From Catelliglobosispora koreensis DSM 44566 (lineage in GTDB: Bacteria; Actinomycetota; Actinomycetes; Mycobacteriales; Micromonosporaceae), in assembly GCF_000379685.1 (NCBI RefSeq), contig NZ_KB903272.1, forward strand, positions 124,624 through 188,623: 64,000 bases of DNA. The letters run 5' to 3'. A model generated the notes under the pieces. That model did no database searches. It was not told where the DNA came from and worked only from the letters and a program-made list of their open reading frames with translations. The position numbers were made by a program, and so were the translations under genes. Shown piece after piece: positions 16,299 through 25,806 of this stretch (the first letter of the stretch is position 1; the number at the start of each line of letters is the position of its first letter).

Positions 16299-16760
16299 TT
16301 ATGCCACAACAGTGGGCTCAACCAGCTCAACTAATACCCCACCGGCATCCTTCGGATGTACGAAGTTAATCCGCGATCCAGCGGTGCCCCGTTTAGGAGC
16401 TTCATAGAGCAGACGCACTCCACGCTCGCGGAGTTCCGCGCACGTCGCATCGATATTGGCCACCGTATAGGCGACCTGCTGGACGCCGGGACCGTTGCGG
16501 TCGAGGAACTTGCCGATGGGCGAATCCGCCCGCAGCGGCGCTAGCAGCTGGACGTGCCCACCGGACGGCTCTGGTCCTACCTGGAGCATGGCCTCCCGCA
16601 CGCCCTGCTCCTCGTTTTCTTCGACGTGAGTGCAGGTCATTCCGAACGTACGCTGGTAGAAGTCGATTGCCGCGTCGAGGTCGGGCACAGCGACGCCGAC
16701 GTGGTCAATGCGCAGCAGGCCGATCGGTGTGACATGGTTCCTAGTCAGGTCGGAGCTCAT
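16299..16760 (-). CDS. mce: Methylmalonyl-CoA epimerase
   Basis: A 153-residue VOC-fold metalloenzyme that interconverts (R)- and (S)-methylmalonyl-CoA, and in ccr-containing organisms also ethylmalonyl-CoA. The metal ligands are visible in RIDHVGVAVPDLDAAIDFYQ (His), SGGHVQLLAPL (His) and VLVELVEP (Glu). The start is ATG 16760; the frame is open far upstream but that is antisense to the thiolase. It is divergent from the thiolase gene with a 48-bp gap, an arrangement common in actinobacteria. Confidence 0.9.
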   Translation of the reverse strand: MSSDLTRNHVTPIGLLRIDHVGVAVPDLDAAIDFYQRTFGMTCTHVEENEEQGVREAMLQVGPEPSGGHVQLLAPLRADSPIGKFLDRNGPGVQQVAYTVANIDATCAELRERGVRLLYEAPKRGTAGSRINFVHPKDAGGVLVELVEPTVVA

Positions 16761-16808
16761 GCCGGTTAGTCTGACCGAACCATCGTTCAGGAACGAGAGG
16801 GTCCTCTT

Positions 16809-17993
16809 ATGACATCGGTCATCGTCGCCGGCGCGCGTACCCCCATGGGGCGATTGCTCGGCAACCTCAAGGACCAGCAGGCCACCCAGCTGGGCGCGGC
16901 GGCCATCAAGGCAGCGCTTGAGCGCGCCGGGGTCTCGCCCGAGCAGGTGCAATACGTGATCATGGGACAGGTGCTGCAGGCCGGCGCGGGGCAGATCCCC
17001 GCTCGCCAGGCCGCTGTCGGCGCTGGCATCCCGATGACGGTTCCCGCCCTGACGATCAACAAGGTGTGCCTTTCCGGGCTGAACGCGATCGCCCTGGCCG
17101 ACCAGCTCATCCGGGCCGGTGAGGCCGACATCGTCGTGGCTGGTGGCATGGAGTCCATGACCAACGCACCGCACCTGCTGATCGGACAGCGCTCGGGATA
17201 CAAGTACGGCGATGTGGTGATCAAGGACCACATGGCCCTCGACGGGCTGACCGATCCGTGGGACAAGATCGCCATGGGTGAGTCGACGGAGAAGGCCGGC
17301 ACCAAGCACGGCATCTCCCGCGAGGAGCAGGACGCGTTCTCGGCCGCCTCGCACCAGAAGGCCGCCGCCGCGCAGAAGAACGGCGCGTTCGCCGAGGAAA
17401 TCGCTCCGCTGACGCTGCCGCAGCGCAAGGGAGACCCGATCGTCCTGTCCGAGGATGAGGGTGTGCGCGCGGACACGACCGTGGAAACACTGAGCAAGCT
17501 GCGCCCGGCCTTCACGAAGGACGGTTCGATCACGGCTGGGTCGTCGTCGCCGATCTCGGATGGCGCTGCCGCCGTTGTCGTGATGCGCAAGGAAAAGGCT
17601 GAGGAGCTGGGCCTGACCTGGCTCGCTGAGATCGGTGCGCATGGCAACGTGGCCGGTCCGGACAACTCACTGCACTCGCAGCCGTCCAACGCGATCCTGC
17701 ACGCCCTGGGCAAGGAAGGTCTGTCCACAAAGGACCTCGACCTGGTCGAGATCAACGAGGCCTTCGCGGCCGTGGGCATTCAGTCCACCAAGGAACTCGG
17801 CATCGACCCCGAGATCGTCAACGTCAACGGTGGTGCGATCGCCCTCGGTCACCCGATCGGCATGTCGGGCGCGCGGCTCGTGCTCACACTGGCGCTGGAG
17901 CTCAAGCGGCGTGGTGGCGGGCTCGGAGCCGCGGCACTGTGTGGCGGCGGCGGTCAGGGTGACGCCCTGCTGATCCGGGTTCCCCGGCAGTGA
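16809..17993 (+). CDS. Acetyl-CoA C-acetyltransferase (thiolase)
   Basis: A 394-residue thiolase that condenses two acetyl-CoA to acetoacetyl-CoA or runs in reverse. It has all three signatures: the nucleophile Cys87 in [13 protein letters not shown], the [19 protein letters not shown] block with the catalytic His, and the C-terminal [13 protein letters not shown] with the second Cys. The start ATG 16809 is behind GAGAGG. Its stop overlaps the meaB GTG in a GTGA, so they are co-transcribed. Together with ccr it would feed the acetyl-CoA to crotonyl-CoA to ethylmalonyl-CoA route. Confidence 0.93.
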   Translation: MTSVIVAGARTPMGRLLGNLKDQQATQLGAAAIKAALERAGVSPEQVQYVIMGQVLQAGAGQIPARQAAVGAGIPMTVPALTINKVCLSGLNAIALADQLIRAGEADIVVAGGMESMTNAPHLLIGQRSGYKYGDVVIKDHMALDGLTDPWDKIAMGESTEKAGTKHGISREEQDAFSAASHQKAAAAQKNGAFAEEIAPLTLPQRKGDPIVLSEDEGVRADTTVETLSKLRPAFTKDGSITAGSSSPISDGAAAVVVMRKEKAEELGLTWLAEIGAHGNVAGPDNSLHSQPSNAILHALGKEGLSTKDLDLVEINEAFAAVGIQSTKELGIDPEIVNVNGGAIALGHPIGMSGARLVLTLALELKRRGGGLGAAALCGGGGQGDALLIRVPRQ

Positions 17994-18937
17994 TCGCTGA
18001 TCTCGTCGAGAGGGCGCGCGGGGGAGACCCGCGCGCCGTCGCTCGCCTGATCACGATGGTCGAATCCGGCGACCAGTCCCTTCCGGAAATCGCTGCCGCT
18101 CTAGGCGAGCAGGCCGTCAAGGCTGAGGTCATCGGCATCACCGGCTCGCCCGGCGTGGGCAAGTCGACGACTACGAACGAACTCGTCCGTGCGCTGCGTA
18201 AACGTGGTAAGCGGGTTGGTGTGCTCGCGGTGGATCCCTCGAGTCCCTTCACGGGTGGCGCGATTCTCGGCGACCGCGTGCGCATGCAGGACCACGCCAC
18301 CGATCCAGGCGTGTTCATCCGCAGCATGTCGAGCCGGGGTCACCTGGGCGGGCTGGCCGCCGCGACACCTGCCGCCGTCAGGGTTCTGGCCGGCGCGGGC
18401 TGCGACATCGTGCTCGTGGAGACCGTCGGGGTTGGACAGGCCGAGGTGGAGATCGCCAGCTTGGCTGACACCACGCTCGTGCTGCTGGCTCCCGGCATGG
18501 GTGACGCGATCCAGGCCGTCAAGGCGGGAATCCTTGAGATCGCCGACATCTTCGTGGTGAACAAGGCTGACCGTGATGGCGCTGACAACACCTATCGCGA
18601 CATCCAAGGCATGATCGCGCTGGGCGGCAGCGGCGAGCGTGAGCCGGGGGCTTGGCGGCCCCGGGTGCTCAAGACGGTGAGTGCCCGTTCCGAGGGCATT
18701 GATGAGCTTCTGGACGCCATGACGGAGCACCGCGACTGGCTAGTGCAAACCGGCCAGTTAGGACAAAGACGGCGGCTGCGCGCGAGTGCCGAAATCGAGG
18801 CGCTCGCCCTGGCTGAGCTGCGCTCACGCTTCAGTGACCTGCCCGGGGAGAGTCTGGAAACCCTCGCCGCGGAAGTGGCAGAGGGGCGGCTCGATCCTTA
18901 CGCTGCGGCCACAAAACTGCTGTCCTCCCTCGACTGA
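17990..18937 (+). CDS. meaB: MeaB-type GTPase, B12-dependent mutase chaperone
   Basis: A 315-residue G3E GTPase that guards adenosylcobalamin loading and protects acyl-CoA mutases from inactivation. It has the P-loop [20 protein letters not shown], the Mg/base-switch region [32 protein letters not shown] (Walker B/DxxG-like) and NKAD for guanine. The start is GTG 17990, overlapping the thiolase stop by 4 nt. icmA lies 4.6 kb downstream beyond the ABC exporter genes and is the likely client in this locus. Confidence 0.93.
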   Translation: MIADLVERARGGDPRAVARLITMVESGDQSLPEIAAALGEQAVKAEVIGITGSPGVGKSTTTNELVRALRKRGKRVGVLAVDPSSPFTGGAILGDRVRMQDHATDPGVFIRSMSSRGHLGGLAAATPAAVRVLAGAGCDIVLVETVGVGQAEVEIASLADTTLVLLAPGMGDAIQAVKAGILEIADIFVVNKADRDGADNTYRDIQGMIALGGSGEREPGAWRPRVLKTVSARSEGIDELLDAMTEHRDWLVQTGQLGQRRRLRASAEIEALALAELRSRFSDLPGESLETLAAEVAEGRLDPYAAATKLLSSLD

Positions 18938-19000
18938 TCGACAGGAGCCTGGCTAGGGTGGGGCGTCCCGCTCCGTAAGACCACCCCTCAGGAGGCACCC

Positions 19001-21943
19001 GTGACCGGTTGGTCCGTCATGCTGCGAGGCATTCGGTACCGGCCGGGCCGGTCGTTAGCCGTGTTGCTTTTAGCGGCTTTCGCGACCACGTCGGCGGTGC
19101 TGATTCCCGTTTATGGGCGTGCGGCGGAACAGTCGGTGCTGACAGATGGCCTGCGCTCGGCTCCCGCAGTGTCAGCCGCGCTGACCGTGCGCGCCGAGAA
19201 CATGGACGAGCCGAGCGTCGGCGAGGTCAAGGCCTCCACGGAACGCGCGCTGCGGGAGGCGCCGCACCTGCAGCAGGTGCTCGACCGCGCGGTGACGTCG
19301 ATCGAGTCCGACATCGTCCACAATGGACTGCGCGCGAAGGTCGCCTGGCGGCAAGGTGCGTGCACCCAGCTGAAAGTCACGGGCACCTGCGCGATCGACG
19401 CCGAGCAAGCGGTGGTCAGCGAGCGGTCCGCCGCTGCGGCCGGCCTGAAGATCGGTGACAAGCTCACGGTCGCGCCCGGCAAGCAGGTGGAGATCACGGG
19501 TCTTTACGTGCCCATCGATGCTTCAGCCGTGTACTGGGGAAACAGTGTCTACTTCGCACACTCCACCGAGCGGCTGGACGCGATTATCACCGGCGCGGAG
19601 TCTGACGTCCCGGTCGCTAAAAGCACGGTGAACATCACGTATCCGGTGAAGCCAGAGGCAGTCCGGCTCGACGACGCCTCGCAGATTCGCCTGGAGCTCG
19701 GAACGCTCGGCATCGCGTTGAGTAACGCCAATCTTCAGGTCGAGACGGCCCTGCTCAGCATCGTGGACAACGTGTCTCGCGATCAGGCCGTGCTGAGCCG
19801 TGCGGTGCCAGTGATCGCTGTGCCGCTGCTGATTCTGGCGCTAGTCGTCCTGGTCATGACCGTCGTTTCGGTCGCCGCCGAAAGATCACCCGAGCTGGCG
19901 CTCGCCCGGTTGCGTGGATTCCCGCAGGGCAGGGCAGCCGGATTCGGGCTCAACGAAACGCTTTTCCTCATCGTGCTCAGCGCGCCGCTGGGGCTGGCCG
20001 CCGCTCTTGCCGCGGTGGAGCTCACCGCGCGAACCGTGATGGCCGAAGGCATTCACGCCGAGCTGACCTGGCAAGCGGGTGCGGCAGCGGTCGCCGCCGT
20101 CATCGTCGCGGTCACGGCGGCGTGGCTCGCCACCCGGCGGACCTTCGCTCAGGGTGTGCTGACCTTGCTCAGGCGGGTTCCGCAGCGTACGCGTAAGCGC
20201 GTCGCCATCTTCGAAGCGATCGCCGTGACGGTCGCCCTGATAGGTGTCGCGGCGGCCTGGCGTGACCGCAGCGCCCCCGAGGCACTGCTCGCTCCGCCCG
20301 CCCTCGCGCTCGTGGCGGGCATTATCGCGGGCCGCCTGCTTCAGCTGTGGGCCGGTGTGCGCTTGCGCCTGGCTCGCCGCAAAGGCCGTATCCCAGCCCT
20401 GCTCGCGGGCGCTCAGCTGTCACGCCGGCCAGGCCCAGCACGCACGGCGATGGTGCTGACGGCAGCGGTTGCCTTGCTGGCGTTTTCGGCCGCGACATGG
20501 GATGCCGCTCAGGCTGCCCGTGCCCGGTACGCCGATGAAAGCCTAGGCGCCTCAACGGTTTACCAGGTCATGGCGGCGCATCCGGAAGCGCTGGAGGCGG
20601 CTGTCGCCAAGGCTGACCCGAGCGGGCGTTCGATGGCGGTCGTGCGCACCGACGAACAGTACGGTCAGGGCCGCGTGGAGCTGATCGGGGTGCAGTCAGC
20701 CAAACTCAGCCAGGTCGCGATCTGGAAGGGCATGAGCCAGGAGCGGCTGGCAGCGTTGACAACGGAACTGCAAGCGGGAGCGGGCAAGCCGGCTGCTGTC
20801 GGAGAAAGCCTGACGCTAAAGGTAAACGCCTCGGGTCTGAGCGAGATCCCGCTACGCCTTGGCGCTCTGGTGACCGTGCCCGGACAGGCGGCCACTGTGG
20901 TGTGGCTCGGCGACCTCAAAGCCGGCCCGCGCGACTACAGCGGCCCGGTGCCTGGATGCACCAACGGATCGGGCTGCCGGTTCAGCGGTGTCGTCATTGG
21001 ACGCTCGGGCGGGCTCACGGGCGCGATCCGCGCGACGCTGGCCATCAGCGAGGCGGCGCCAGGGGCACGGCTCGATCAGGCGAGCGCCTGGAAAGCGGCA
21101 ACGGACCGCAACCCCACCGCCCGGGTCAACATCTCAGCCGGGACTCCGCTAAACCTGACCGTGGAATCAAATGGCGCCGGCGATGTCGTGGTGTCCTATC
21201 TCGACACTCCGGCCAGTTTGCCGGTGGTGCTCGCGGGCAAGGTTCCGGGCGACGGGGACACGTTCACGTTCCCCAGCCTGGCGGAGGTTTCCCAGAGCTT
21301 CACCGTCATCGAACGCTCCGGCAGACTGCCGCGCGCGGGATCGCACGCGCTCTTGTTCGACCTCGGCCTCGCGTCCCGCTCGGCCTCGCTGTCCACGTCG
21401 CTGGCTGACGCGACCGACCTGCGCTACGAGGTGTGGGCGGCACCGGATGCCCCGGCTGACCTGGCTTCGAAACTCACCGATCAAGGGGTGCGCTTACTGA
21501 GTACCCTCACGGTGGAAAAAGAGCTGGACCAGCTCGGACGTCGCGCCCCGGCGCTGGCCTGGAGGCTCTATCTGCTGGCCGGAATAGCCGCCGCGCTGCT
21601 GGGCGTGGGCGTGTTGTGGCTGAGCCGCCGGCTGGGTGCGGCGGAGCGGCGAGCCGAGCTAGCGGCGCTGCGGGCGACGGGTGTTCGCCCGAAAACCCTG
21701 CGTAGGGCGGTCCGCCGGGAACGGCTGACCTCGCTGGTGCTGCCGCTGGTGCTGGGGCTGGCCGCGGGAACGGCGGCCGCGGTGCTGATGCTGACAGGGG
21801 TTCCGCTCGTGACTCCCGGATCGGTGTCCACCCTGGACGTGTGGGCGGATCTGGCGCCGAAGGCTGAGTTGGCGGCGATTCCGGTGATGCTGGCCGCGGT
21901 GGTGCTGACCGTGCTGGCTGGAGCGAGGGGACGGTTGCGGTGA
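19001..21943 (+). CDS. Large FtsX/MacB-like ABC permease, cassette 1
   Basis: A 980-residue permease with about ten membrane helices in two FtsX-like halves, each with a large extracytoplasmic domain. The first helix is at about residues 15 to 37, followed by an outer domain to about 255. Three helices follow (about 265 to 375), then further helices to about 505, the second outer domain to about 850, and three final helices. The N-terminal phrase TGWSVMLRGIRYRPGRS is shared with the copies at 49168 and 55352. The first outer domain has a C-x8-C pair. GTG 19001 is behind a strong AGGAGG. It overlaps the ATPase gene by 4 nt. A role in export or mechanotransmission of a lipid or peptide is inferred from the MacB-like layout; the substrate is unknown. 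Confidence 0.8.
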   Translation: MTGWSVMLRGIRYRPGRSLAVLLLAAFATTSAVLIPVYGRAAEQSVLTDGLRSAPAVSAALTVRAENMDEPSVGEVKASTERALREAPHLQQVLDRAVTSIESDIVHNGLRAKVAWRQGACTQLKVTGTCAIDAEQAVVSERSAAAAGLKIGDKLTVAPGKQVEITGLYVPIDASAVYWGNSVYFAHSTERLDAIITGAESDVPVAKSTVNITYPVKPEAVRLDDASQIRLELGTLGIALSNANLQVETALLSIVDNVSRDQAVLSRAVPVIAVPLLILALVVLVMTVVSVAAERSPELALARLRGFPQGRAAGFGLNETLFLIVLSAPLGLAAALAAVELTARTVMAEGIHAELTWQAGAAAVAAVIVAVTAAWLATRRTFAQGVLTLLRRVPQRTRKRVAIFEAIAVTVALIGVAAAWRDRSAPEALLAPPALALVAGIIAGRLLQLWAGVRLRLARRKGRIPALLAGAQLSRRPGPARTAMVLTAAVALLAFSAATWDAAQAARARYADESLGASTVYQVMAAHPEALEAAVAKADPSGRSMAVVRTDEQYGQGRVELIGVQSAKLSQVAIWKGMSQERLAALTTELQAGAGKPAAVGESLTLKVNASGLSEIPLRLGALVTVPGQAATVVWLGDLKAGPRDYSGPVPGCTNGSGCRFSGVVIGRSGGLTGAIRATLAISEAAPGARLDQASAWKAATDRNPTARVNISAGTPLNLTVESNGAGDVVVSYLDTPASLPVVLAGKVPGDGDTFTFPSLAEVSQSFTVIERSGRLPRAGSHALLFDLGLASRSASLSTSLADATDLRYEVWAAPDAPADLASKLTDQGVRLLSTLTVEKELDQLGRRAPALAWRLYLLAGIAAALLGVGVLWLSRRLGAAERRAELAALRATGVRPKTLRRAVRRERLTSLVLPLVLGLAAGTAAAVLMLTGVPLVTPGSVSTLDVWADLAPKAELAAIPVMLAAVVLTVLAGARGRLR

Positions 21944-22788
21944 CAGCGTCGGTGACGTGCCGTGGGCTGGTCTATATCTACCGGCTCGAAGGCTATGACG
22001 TGGTGGCGCTCGGCGGGGTCGATCTCGACATCACCCCGGGCGAATCCGTTGCGCTGCTTGGGCCTTCGGGGTCGGGCAAGTCCACTTTGCTGAGTCTGCT
22101 CGCGGGGCTGCTGCGTCCGGCGGCCGGCCGGGCGATGATCGACGACATCGATCTGTCCAAAGCAGACGATGCTGAACTCGCCCGCATGCGGGCGACACGT
22201 GTCGGCGTCGTGCTGCAAGGGGCATCGCGAAACCTGTTGCCCTACTTGACGTCTGAGCAGAACGTTCGCTTCGCGCAGAAGGCCGCGATCGCGCACGGGG
22301 CCACGGATTTGGCCGGGCCACGCGATGTGCTTAGCCTGGTGGGCCTGACGGTCCGTGGCTTCTTGAGGCAGCGCCCCTCCGATTTGAGCCCTGGCGATCA
22401 GCAAAGGCTTGCGCTAGCGGTCGCGATGGCGAGCCGCCCGCGCCTGTTGCTGGTTGACGAGCCGACAAGCCAGCTGGACACGTCATCCCGCGACGAGATC
22501 ATCAACGCTCTCGCGGCCGTGAACGCCCAAGGCACCACCGTCGTCGTGGTAACGCACGATCCCGAGGTCGGATCGCGAATGGGCCGCCAGGTCACCATTC
22601 GTGACGGCCGTGTGGGGGCCGAAGGCAGCCTGGGTGAGGAATTCGCGCTCGTCGGGCGCGATGGGTCGGTCCACTTGCCGCCCGAGGTCCTCGCTGTCGT
22701 TCCACCTGGTACTCGGCTGAAGGTGCACGTCGCGACAGACGGCACGGTGACGCTGGTTCCCGCACGGTCCAGAGTGGAGGCGGCATGA
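21940..22788 (+). CDS. ABC transporter ATPase A, cassette 1
   Basis: A 282-residue nucleotide-binding subunit. It has Walker A LLGPSGSGKSTLLSLLAG, Q-loop VVLQGASRNLLPYL, a non-canonical signature LSPGDQQRLALAVA (Pro in place of the first Gly of LSGGQ), Walker B LLLVDEPTSQLD and the switch His in VVVTHDPEVG. A C-terminal tail of about 50 residues (EEFALVGRDGSVHLPPEVLA, then PPGTRLKV) follows the ATPase fold and resembles a small AbrB/MazE-type beta element. This tail also occurs in the paralog at 58403. It starts at GTG 21940 within the permease stop and ends in the ATGA start of the second ATPase. Confidence 0.88.
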   Translation: MTASVTCRGLVYIYRLEGYDVVALGGVDLDITPGESVALLGPSGSGKSTLLSLLAGLLRPAAGRAMIDDIDLSKADDAELARMRATRVGVVLQGASRNLLPYLTSEQNVRFAQKAAIAHGATDLAGPRDVLSLVGLTVRGFLRQRPSDLSPGDQQRLALAVAMASRPRLLLVDEPTSQLDTSSRDEIINALAAVNAQGTTVVVVTHDPEVGSRMGRQVTIRDGRVGAEGSLGEEFALVGRDGSVHLPPEVLAVVPPGTRLKVHVATDGTVTLVPARSRVEAA

Positions 22789-23450
22789 CCCTCGTCGTGG
22801 AATCGCTAACGGTGGCCTACGGCAAGAACAGGCCGGCGCTGCAAGGGGTTTCGGTCAATGTGGCGCCGGGCAAGATTCTCGCCGTGACCGGTGCCTCCGG
22901 CGCCGGCAAGACCACGCTCCTGTCCGCCATCGCCGGTCTCGTGCCCGCTGCCGCCGGTTCGGTGACCCTCAACGGTGTCACGCTGCGGGACAGGGAGCAC
23001 GCGGTCGATCAGCGTGTCGTGCTCATGCCGCAAAACAACGGGCTCGCCCCGATCCTGACCGCGTTTGAAAACGTGCAGGTGGCTTTGCTCGCCTCCGGGC
23101 TGCCCAACGGGGAAGCCCGCCGGATTAGCGATGTCGCGCTCAAAGCCCTCGGCCTAGAAGGCCAAGCTGACCAGCTCGTCGAGGAACTGTCCGGCGGACA
23201 GCAGCAGCGCACAGCCATCGCCCGTGGGCTGGCCCTGCGCGGAGCCGTGGTCGTCGCCGATGAGGTCACCAGCGAACTCGACGCGGGCAACCGGCAGACC
23301 GTCCTGCGGCTGCTGCGTTCTGAAGCTGACCGTGGCGCGATCGTCGTTTTCGCCACCCACGACCCCCAAGCGGCAGCCTTTTGCGATGCCGAGCTGCATT
23401 TGATCGACGGCTTCGCCGTCGCGCGTCCCGCTGATTACCTGCGGGTATAG
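22785..23450 (+). CDS. ABC transporter ATPase B, cassette 1
   Basis: A 221-residue ATPase with Walker A VTGASGAGKTTLLSAIAG, Q-loop LMPQNNGLAPILTA, a canonical signature ELSGGQQQRTAIARGL, Walker B VVVADEVTSELD (Val replaces the usual Pro after DE) and the switch His in FATHDPQAA. It lacks the C-terminal tail of ATPase A. ATGA overlap with the upstream gene implies coupled translation and equal dosage, so the permease is probably served by a heterodimer of A and B. Confidence 0.88.
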   Translation: MTLVVESLTVAYGKNRPALQGVSVNVAPGKILAVTGASGAGKTTLLSAIAGLVPAAAGSVTLNGVTLRDREHAVDQRVVLMPQNNGLAPILTAFENVQVALLASGLPNGEARRISDVALKALGLEGQADQLVEELSGGQQQRTAIARGLALRGAVVVADEVTSELDAGNRQTVLRLLRSEADRGAIVVFATHDPQAAAFCDAELHLIDGFAVARPADYLRV

Positions 23451-23514
23451 CTAACCGGCGCTTCACGCTCAATGTCCGCCTCCTTCGCGACCTGCGGCCA
23501 AGAAAGGCACCCGG

Positions 23515-23548
23515 GCCTTACCGATCGTTCAGGTAAGGCGTCTACTAT
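23515..23548 (+). promoter_or_regulatory. Inverted repeat and -10-like element before icmA
   Basis: GCCTTACC (23515-23522) and GGTAAGGC (23532-23539) form a perfect 8-bp inverted repeat with a 9-nt spacer. TACTAT at 23543-23548 resembles a -10 box, which would put transcription start at or just before the icmA ATG at 23556. The repeat would cover the -35 region, suiting a repressor or MerR/TetR-type regulator. No regulator gene is adjacent. Confidence 0.45.
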
Positions 23549-23555
23549 TCGGGGC

Positions 23556-25229
23556 ATGACCCCTGAGGAGATACAGGCCGGACGGGAACGCTGGCAGCGC
23601 CGCTACGAGCAGGCGCACAAGCGCAACGCTGACTTTACGACGCTCAGCGGTGTCGAGGTTGAGCCGCTTTACGGTCCGCCACCGGGGGTTTCGTACCCGG
23701 GGTTCGACAAGATCGGCTGGCCGGGGGAGTACCCGTTCACACGCGGTCTCTACCCCACGGGCTACCGCGGCCGGACGTGGACGATCCGTCAGTTCGCCGG
23801 ATTCGGCAACGCCGTGCAGACCAACGAGCGCTACAAGATGATCCTGTCGTCCGGCGGTGGCGGGCTGTCAGTCGCCTTCGACATGCCGACCCTCATGGGA
23901 CGCGACAGCGATGACCCGCGCAGTCTGGGCGAGGTCGGCCACTGCGGCGTCGCCATCGACTCGGCGGCTGACATGGACATCCTCTTCGACGGGATCAAAC
24001 TTCAGGACGTCACGACGTCGATGACGATCAGTGGCCCAGCTGTCCCCGTGTTCTGCATGTACCTCGTCGCGGCGGAACGTCAGGGTGCCGATCTGTCCAA
24101 GTTGGACGGAACGCTGCAGACGGACATCTTCAAGGAATACATCGCGCAAAAGGAGTGGCTGTTCGACCCCGAACCGCACCTGCGCCTCATCGGTGACCTG
24201 ATGGAGTACTGCGCGTCGAATATCCCGCGCTACAAACCACTTTCCGTCAGCGGCTACCACATCCGTGAAGCGGGTTCGACCGCCGCGCAGGAGCTGGCCT
24301 ACACCCTGGCCGACGGCTTCGGTTACGTCGAGCTCGGCCTGTCTCGTGGGCTCGACGTCAACACGTTCGCCCCTGGGCTGAGCTTCTTCTTCGACGCGCA
24401 CATCGACTTCTTCGAAGAGATCGCCAAGTTCCGTGCCGCACGGCGGATCTGGGCCCGCTGGATGCGCGACGTCTACGGAGCGACCAGTGAGAAGGCGCAG
24501 TGGCTGCGCTTCCACACGCAAACGGCTGGTGTGTCACTGACCGCCCAGCAGCCGGTGAACAACGTCGTGCGGACCGCCGTCGAAGCGTTGAGCGCCATCC
24601 TCGGTGGCACGAACTCGTTGCACACCAACGCTTTGGACGAGACCCTGGCGTTGCCGACGGACGAAAGCGCCGAGATCGCGCTGCGGACACAAACCGTGCT
24701 GATGGAAGAAACCGGCGTCGTCAACGTCGCCGACCCGCTCGGCGGCAGCTGGTATGTCGAAGCCCTAACCGACAAGATCGAAGCAGAAGCCGAGGCGATC
24801 TTCGCCCGCATCCGCGACCTGGGCCACGACGGCACCATCACCAGCGGCATCCTCAAGGGCATCGAAGACGGCTGGTTCACCTCAGCGATCGCCGACAGCG
24901 CGTACATCTACCAGAAAGCCTTGGAAGACAACAGCAAGCGGATCGTTGGCGTGAACGTGCACACGAGCACGATCGCCAAGGACCTGGAAATCCTGCGCGT
25001 GTCCCACGAGGTCGAGACCGAACAGGTCCGGGCCCTCAAGGGCCGCCGCGAAAAGCGCGACGAGTCCAAAGTGACCGATGCGATCAAGCGCATGGTGCAA
25101 GCGGCACACGGCGGTGAGAACATGATCCCGTCCATGCTCGACGCCTGCCGCGCCGAAGCCACCCTCGGCGAAATCTGCGACGCCCTCCGCGAAGAGTGGG
25201 GCGTCTACCGCGAGCCCGCTCGCTTCTGA
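23556..25229 (+). CDS. icmA: Isobutyryl-CoA mutase large subunit
   Basis: A 557-residue acyl-CoA mutase substrate domain that lacks the C-terminal cobalamin-binding domain, so it needs a separate small subunit. Two residues separate it from methylmalonyl-CoA mutase: the position of MCM Tyr89 is Phe80 (TWTIRQFAGF), and MCM Arg207 is Gln198 (FKEYIAQKEWLF). Phe80/Gln198 is the isobutyryl-CoA mutase signature, and the numbering matches exactly when ATG 23556 is the start. It interconverts isobutyryl-CoA and n-butyryl-CoA, linking valine breakdown to the butyryl/ethylmalonyl-CoA pool made by CCR. No small subunit (icmB) is in the window. MeaB upstream is its likely chaperone. Confidence 0.92.
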   Translation: MTPEEIQAGRERWQRRYEQAHKRNADFTTLSGVEVEPLYGPPPGVSYPGFDKIGWPGEYPFTRGLYPTGYRGRTWTIRQFAGFGNAVQTNERYKMILSSGGGGLSVAFDMPTLMGRDSDDPRSLGEVGHCGVAIDSAADMDILFDGIKLQDVTTSMTISGPAVPVFCMYLVAAERQGADLSKLDGTLQTDIFKEYIAQKEWLFDPEPHLRLIGDLMEYCASNIPRYKPLSVSGYHIREAGSTAAQELAYTLADGFGYVELGLSRGLDVNTFAPGLSFFFDAHIDFFEEIAKFRAARRIWARWMRDVYGATSEKAQWLRFHTQTAGVSLTAQQPVNNVVRTAVEALSAILGGTNSLHTNALDETLALPTDESAEIALRTQTVLMEETGVVNVADPLGGSWYVEALTDKIEAEAEAIFARIRDLGHDGTITSGILKGIEDGWFTSAIADSAYIYQKALEDNSKRIVGVNVHTSTIAKDLEILRVSHEVETEQVRALKGRREKRDESKVTDAIKRMVQAAHGGENMIPSMLDACRAEATLGEICDALREEWGVYREPARF

Positions 25230-25247
25230 TATTCCGCCTTCTCGTCT

Positions 25248-25279
25248 AGGGCCGGGTTGCTTCACCGCGACCCGGCCCT
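25248..25279 (+). terminator. Terminator-like hairpin after icmA
   Basis: Perfect 10-bp arms agggccgggt (25248-25257) and acccggccct (25270-25279) with a 12-nt loop lie 19 nt after the icmA stop. There is no T-tract, which is usual for GC-rich actinobacterial terminators. Confidence 0.65.
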
Positions 25280-25806
25280 TCGCGTGGCAGGCCGTGTTAG
25301 CTCCTTCATTTTTGGTTCGCCGGTCCGCCGTGGTGCTGGCCGCAAGCTCCCGCGCGGCACGCCACCTCCGCGCATCCCCGGCCCGCGAAGCCGTTTCCCC
25401 GCAACCTTTGCCAGCGGCTCTAGGTCGGGCTTCGCCGCAAACCCTGCCCACATCGCTTCCGCGCCAACGCATTCGGCGATGCCGCTTCTCCTACGGTTTA
25501 ACGCTGCCGCTTTCATCGCCGCTCGTGCATCGCGATGCTTTCGCCGCCGCACCCCCGGGTGCCCTAGCTTTGCTCTCCGCTTCACCGCCGCACCCCCGGT
25601 GCCCCGCCCTTTGCTCGGCGCTTCGCCGATAGCTTCCCCGCCGAAGCTTCATCGCGGCCGCACGCTCGTGAGTCCCGGGTTTGCGAAGGCTGCTTCGTTG
25701 CCGCATTGCTCGCGCATTCGGCGAGGCCGCTTCTCCGGCCGCTTCTCCGGCCGCTTGGCCGGCGGCGGAAGGCGGGAGCTTCATCGTGATCCACAGCCAA
25801 AGGTGA

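Noticed and set aside
16761-17642. N-terminal extension of the epimerase to 447 residues
   Set aside because: The extra part is antisense to the thiolase. The epimerase fold is complete from ATG 16760.
23556-25229. Methylmalonyl-CoA mutase or ethylmalonyl-CoA mutase
   Set aside because: Phe80/Gln198 and the missing cobalamin domain point to isobutyryl-CoA mutase.
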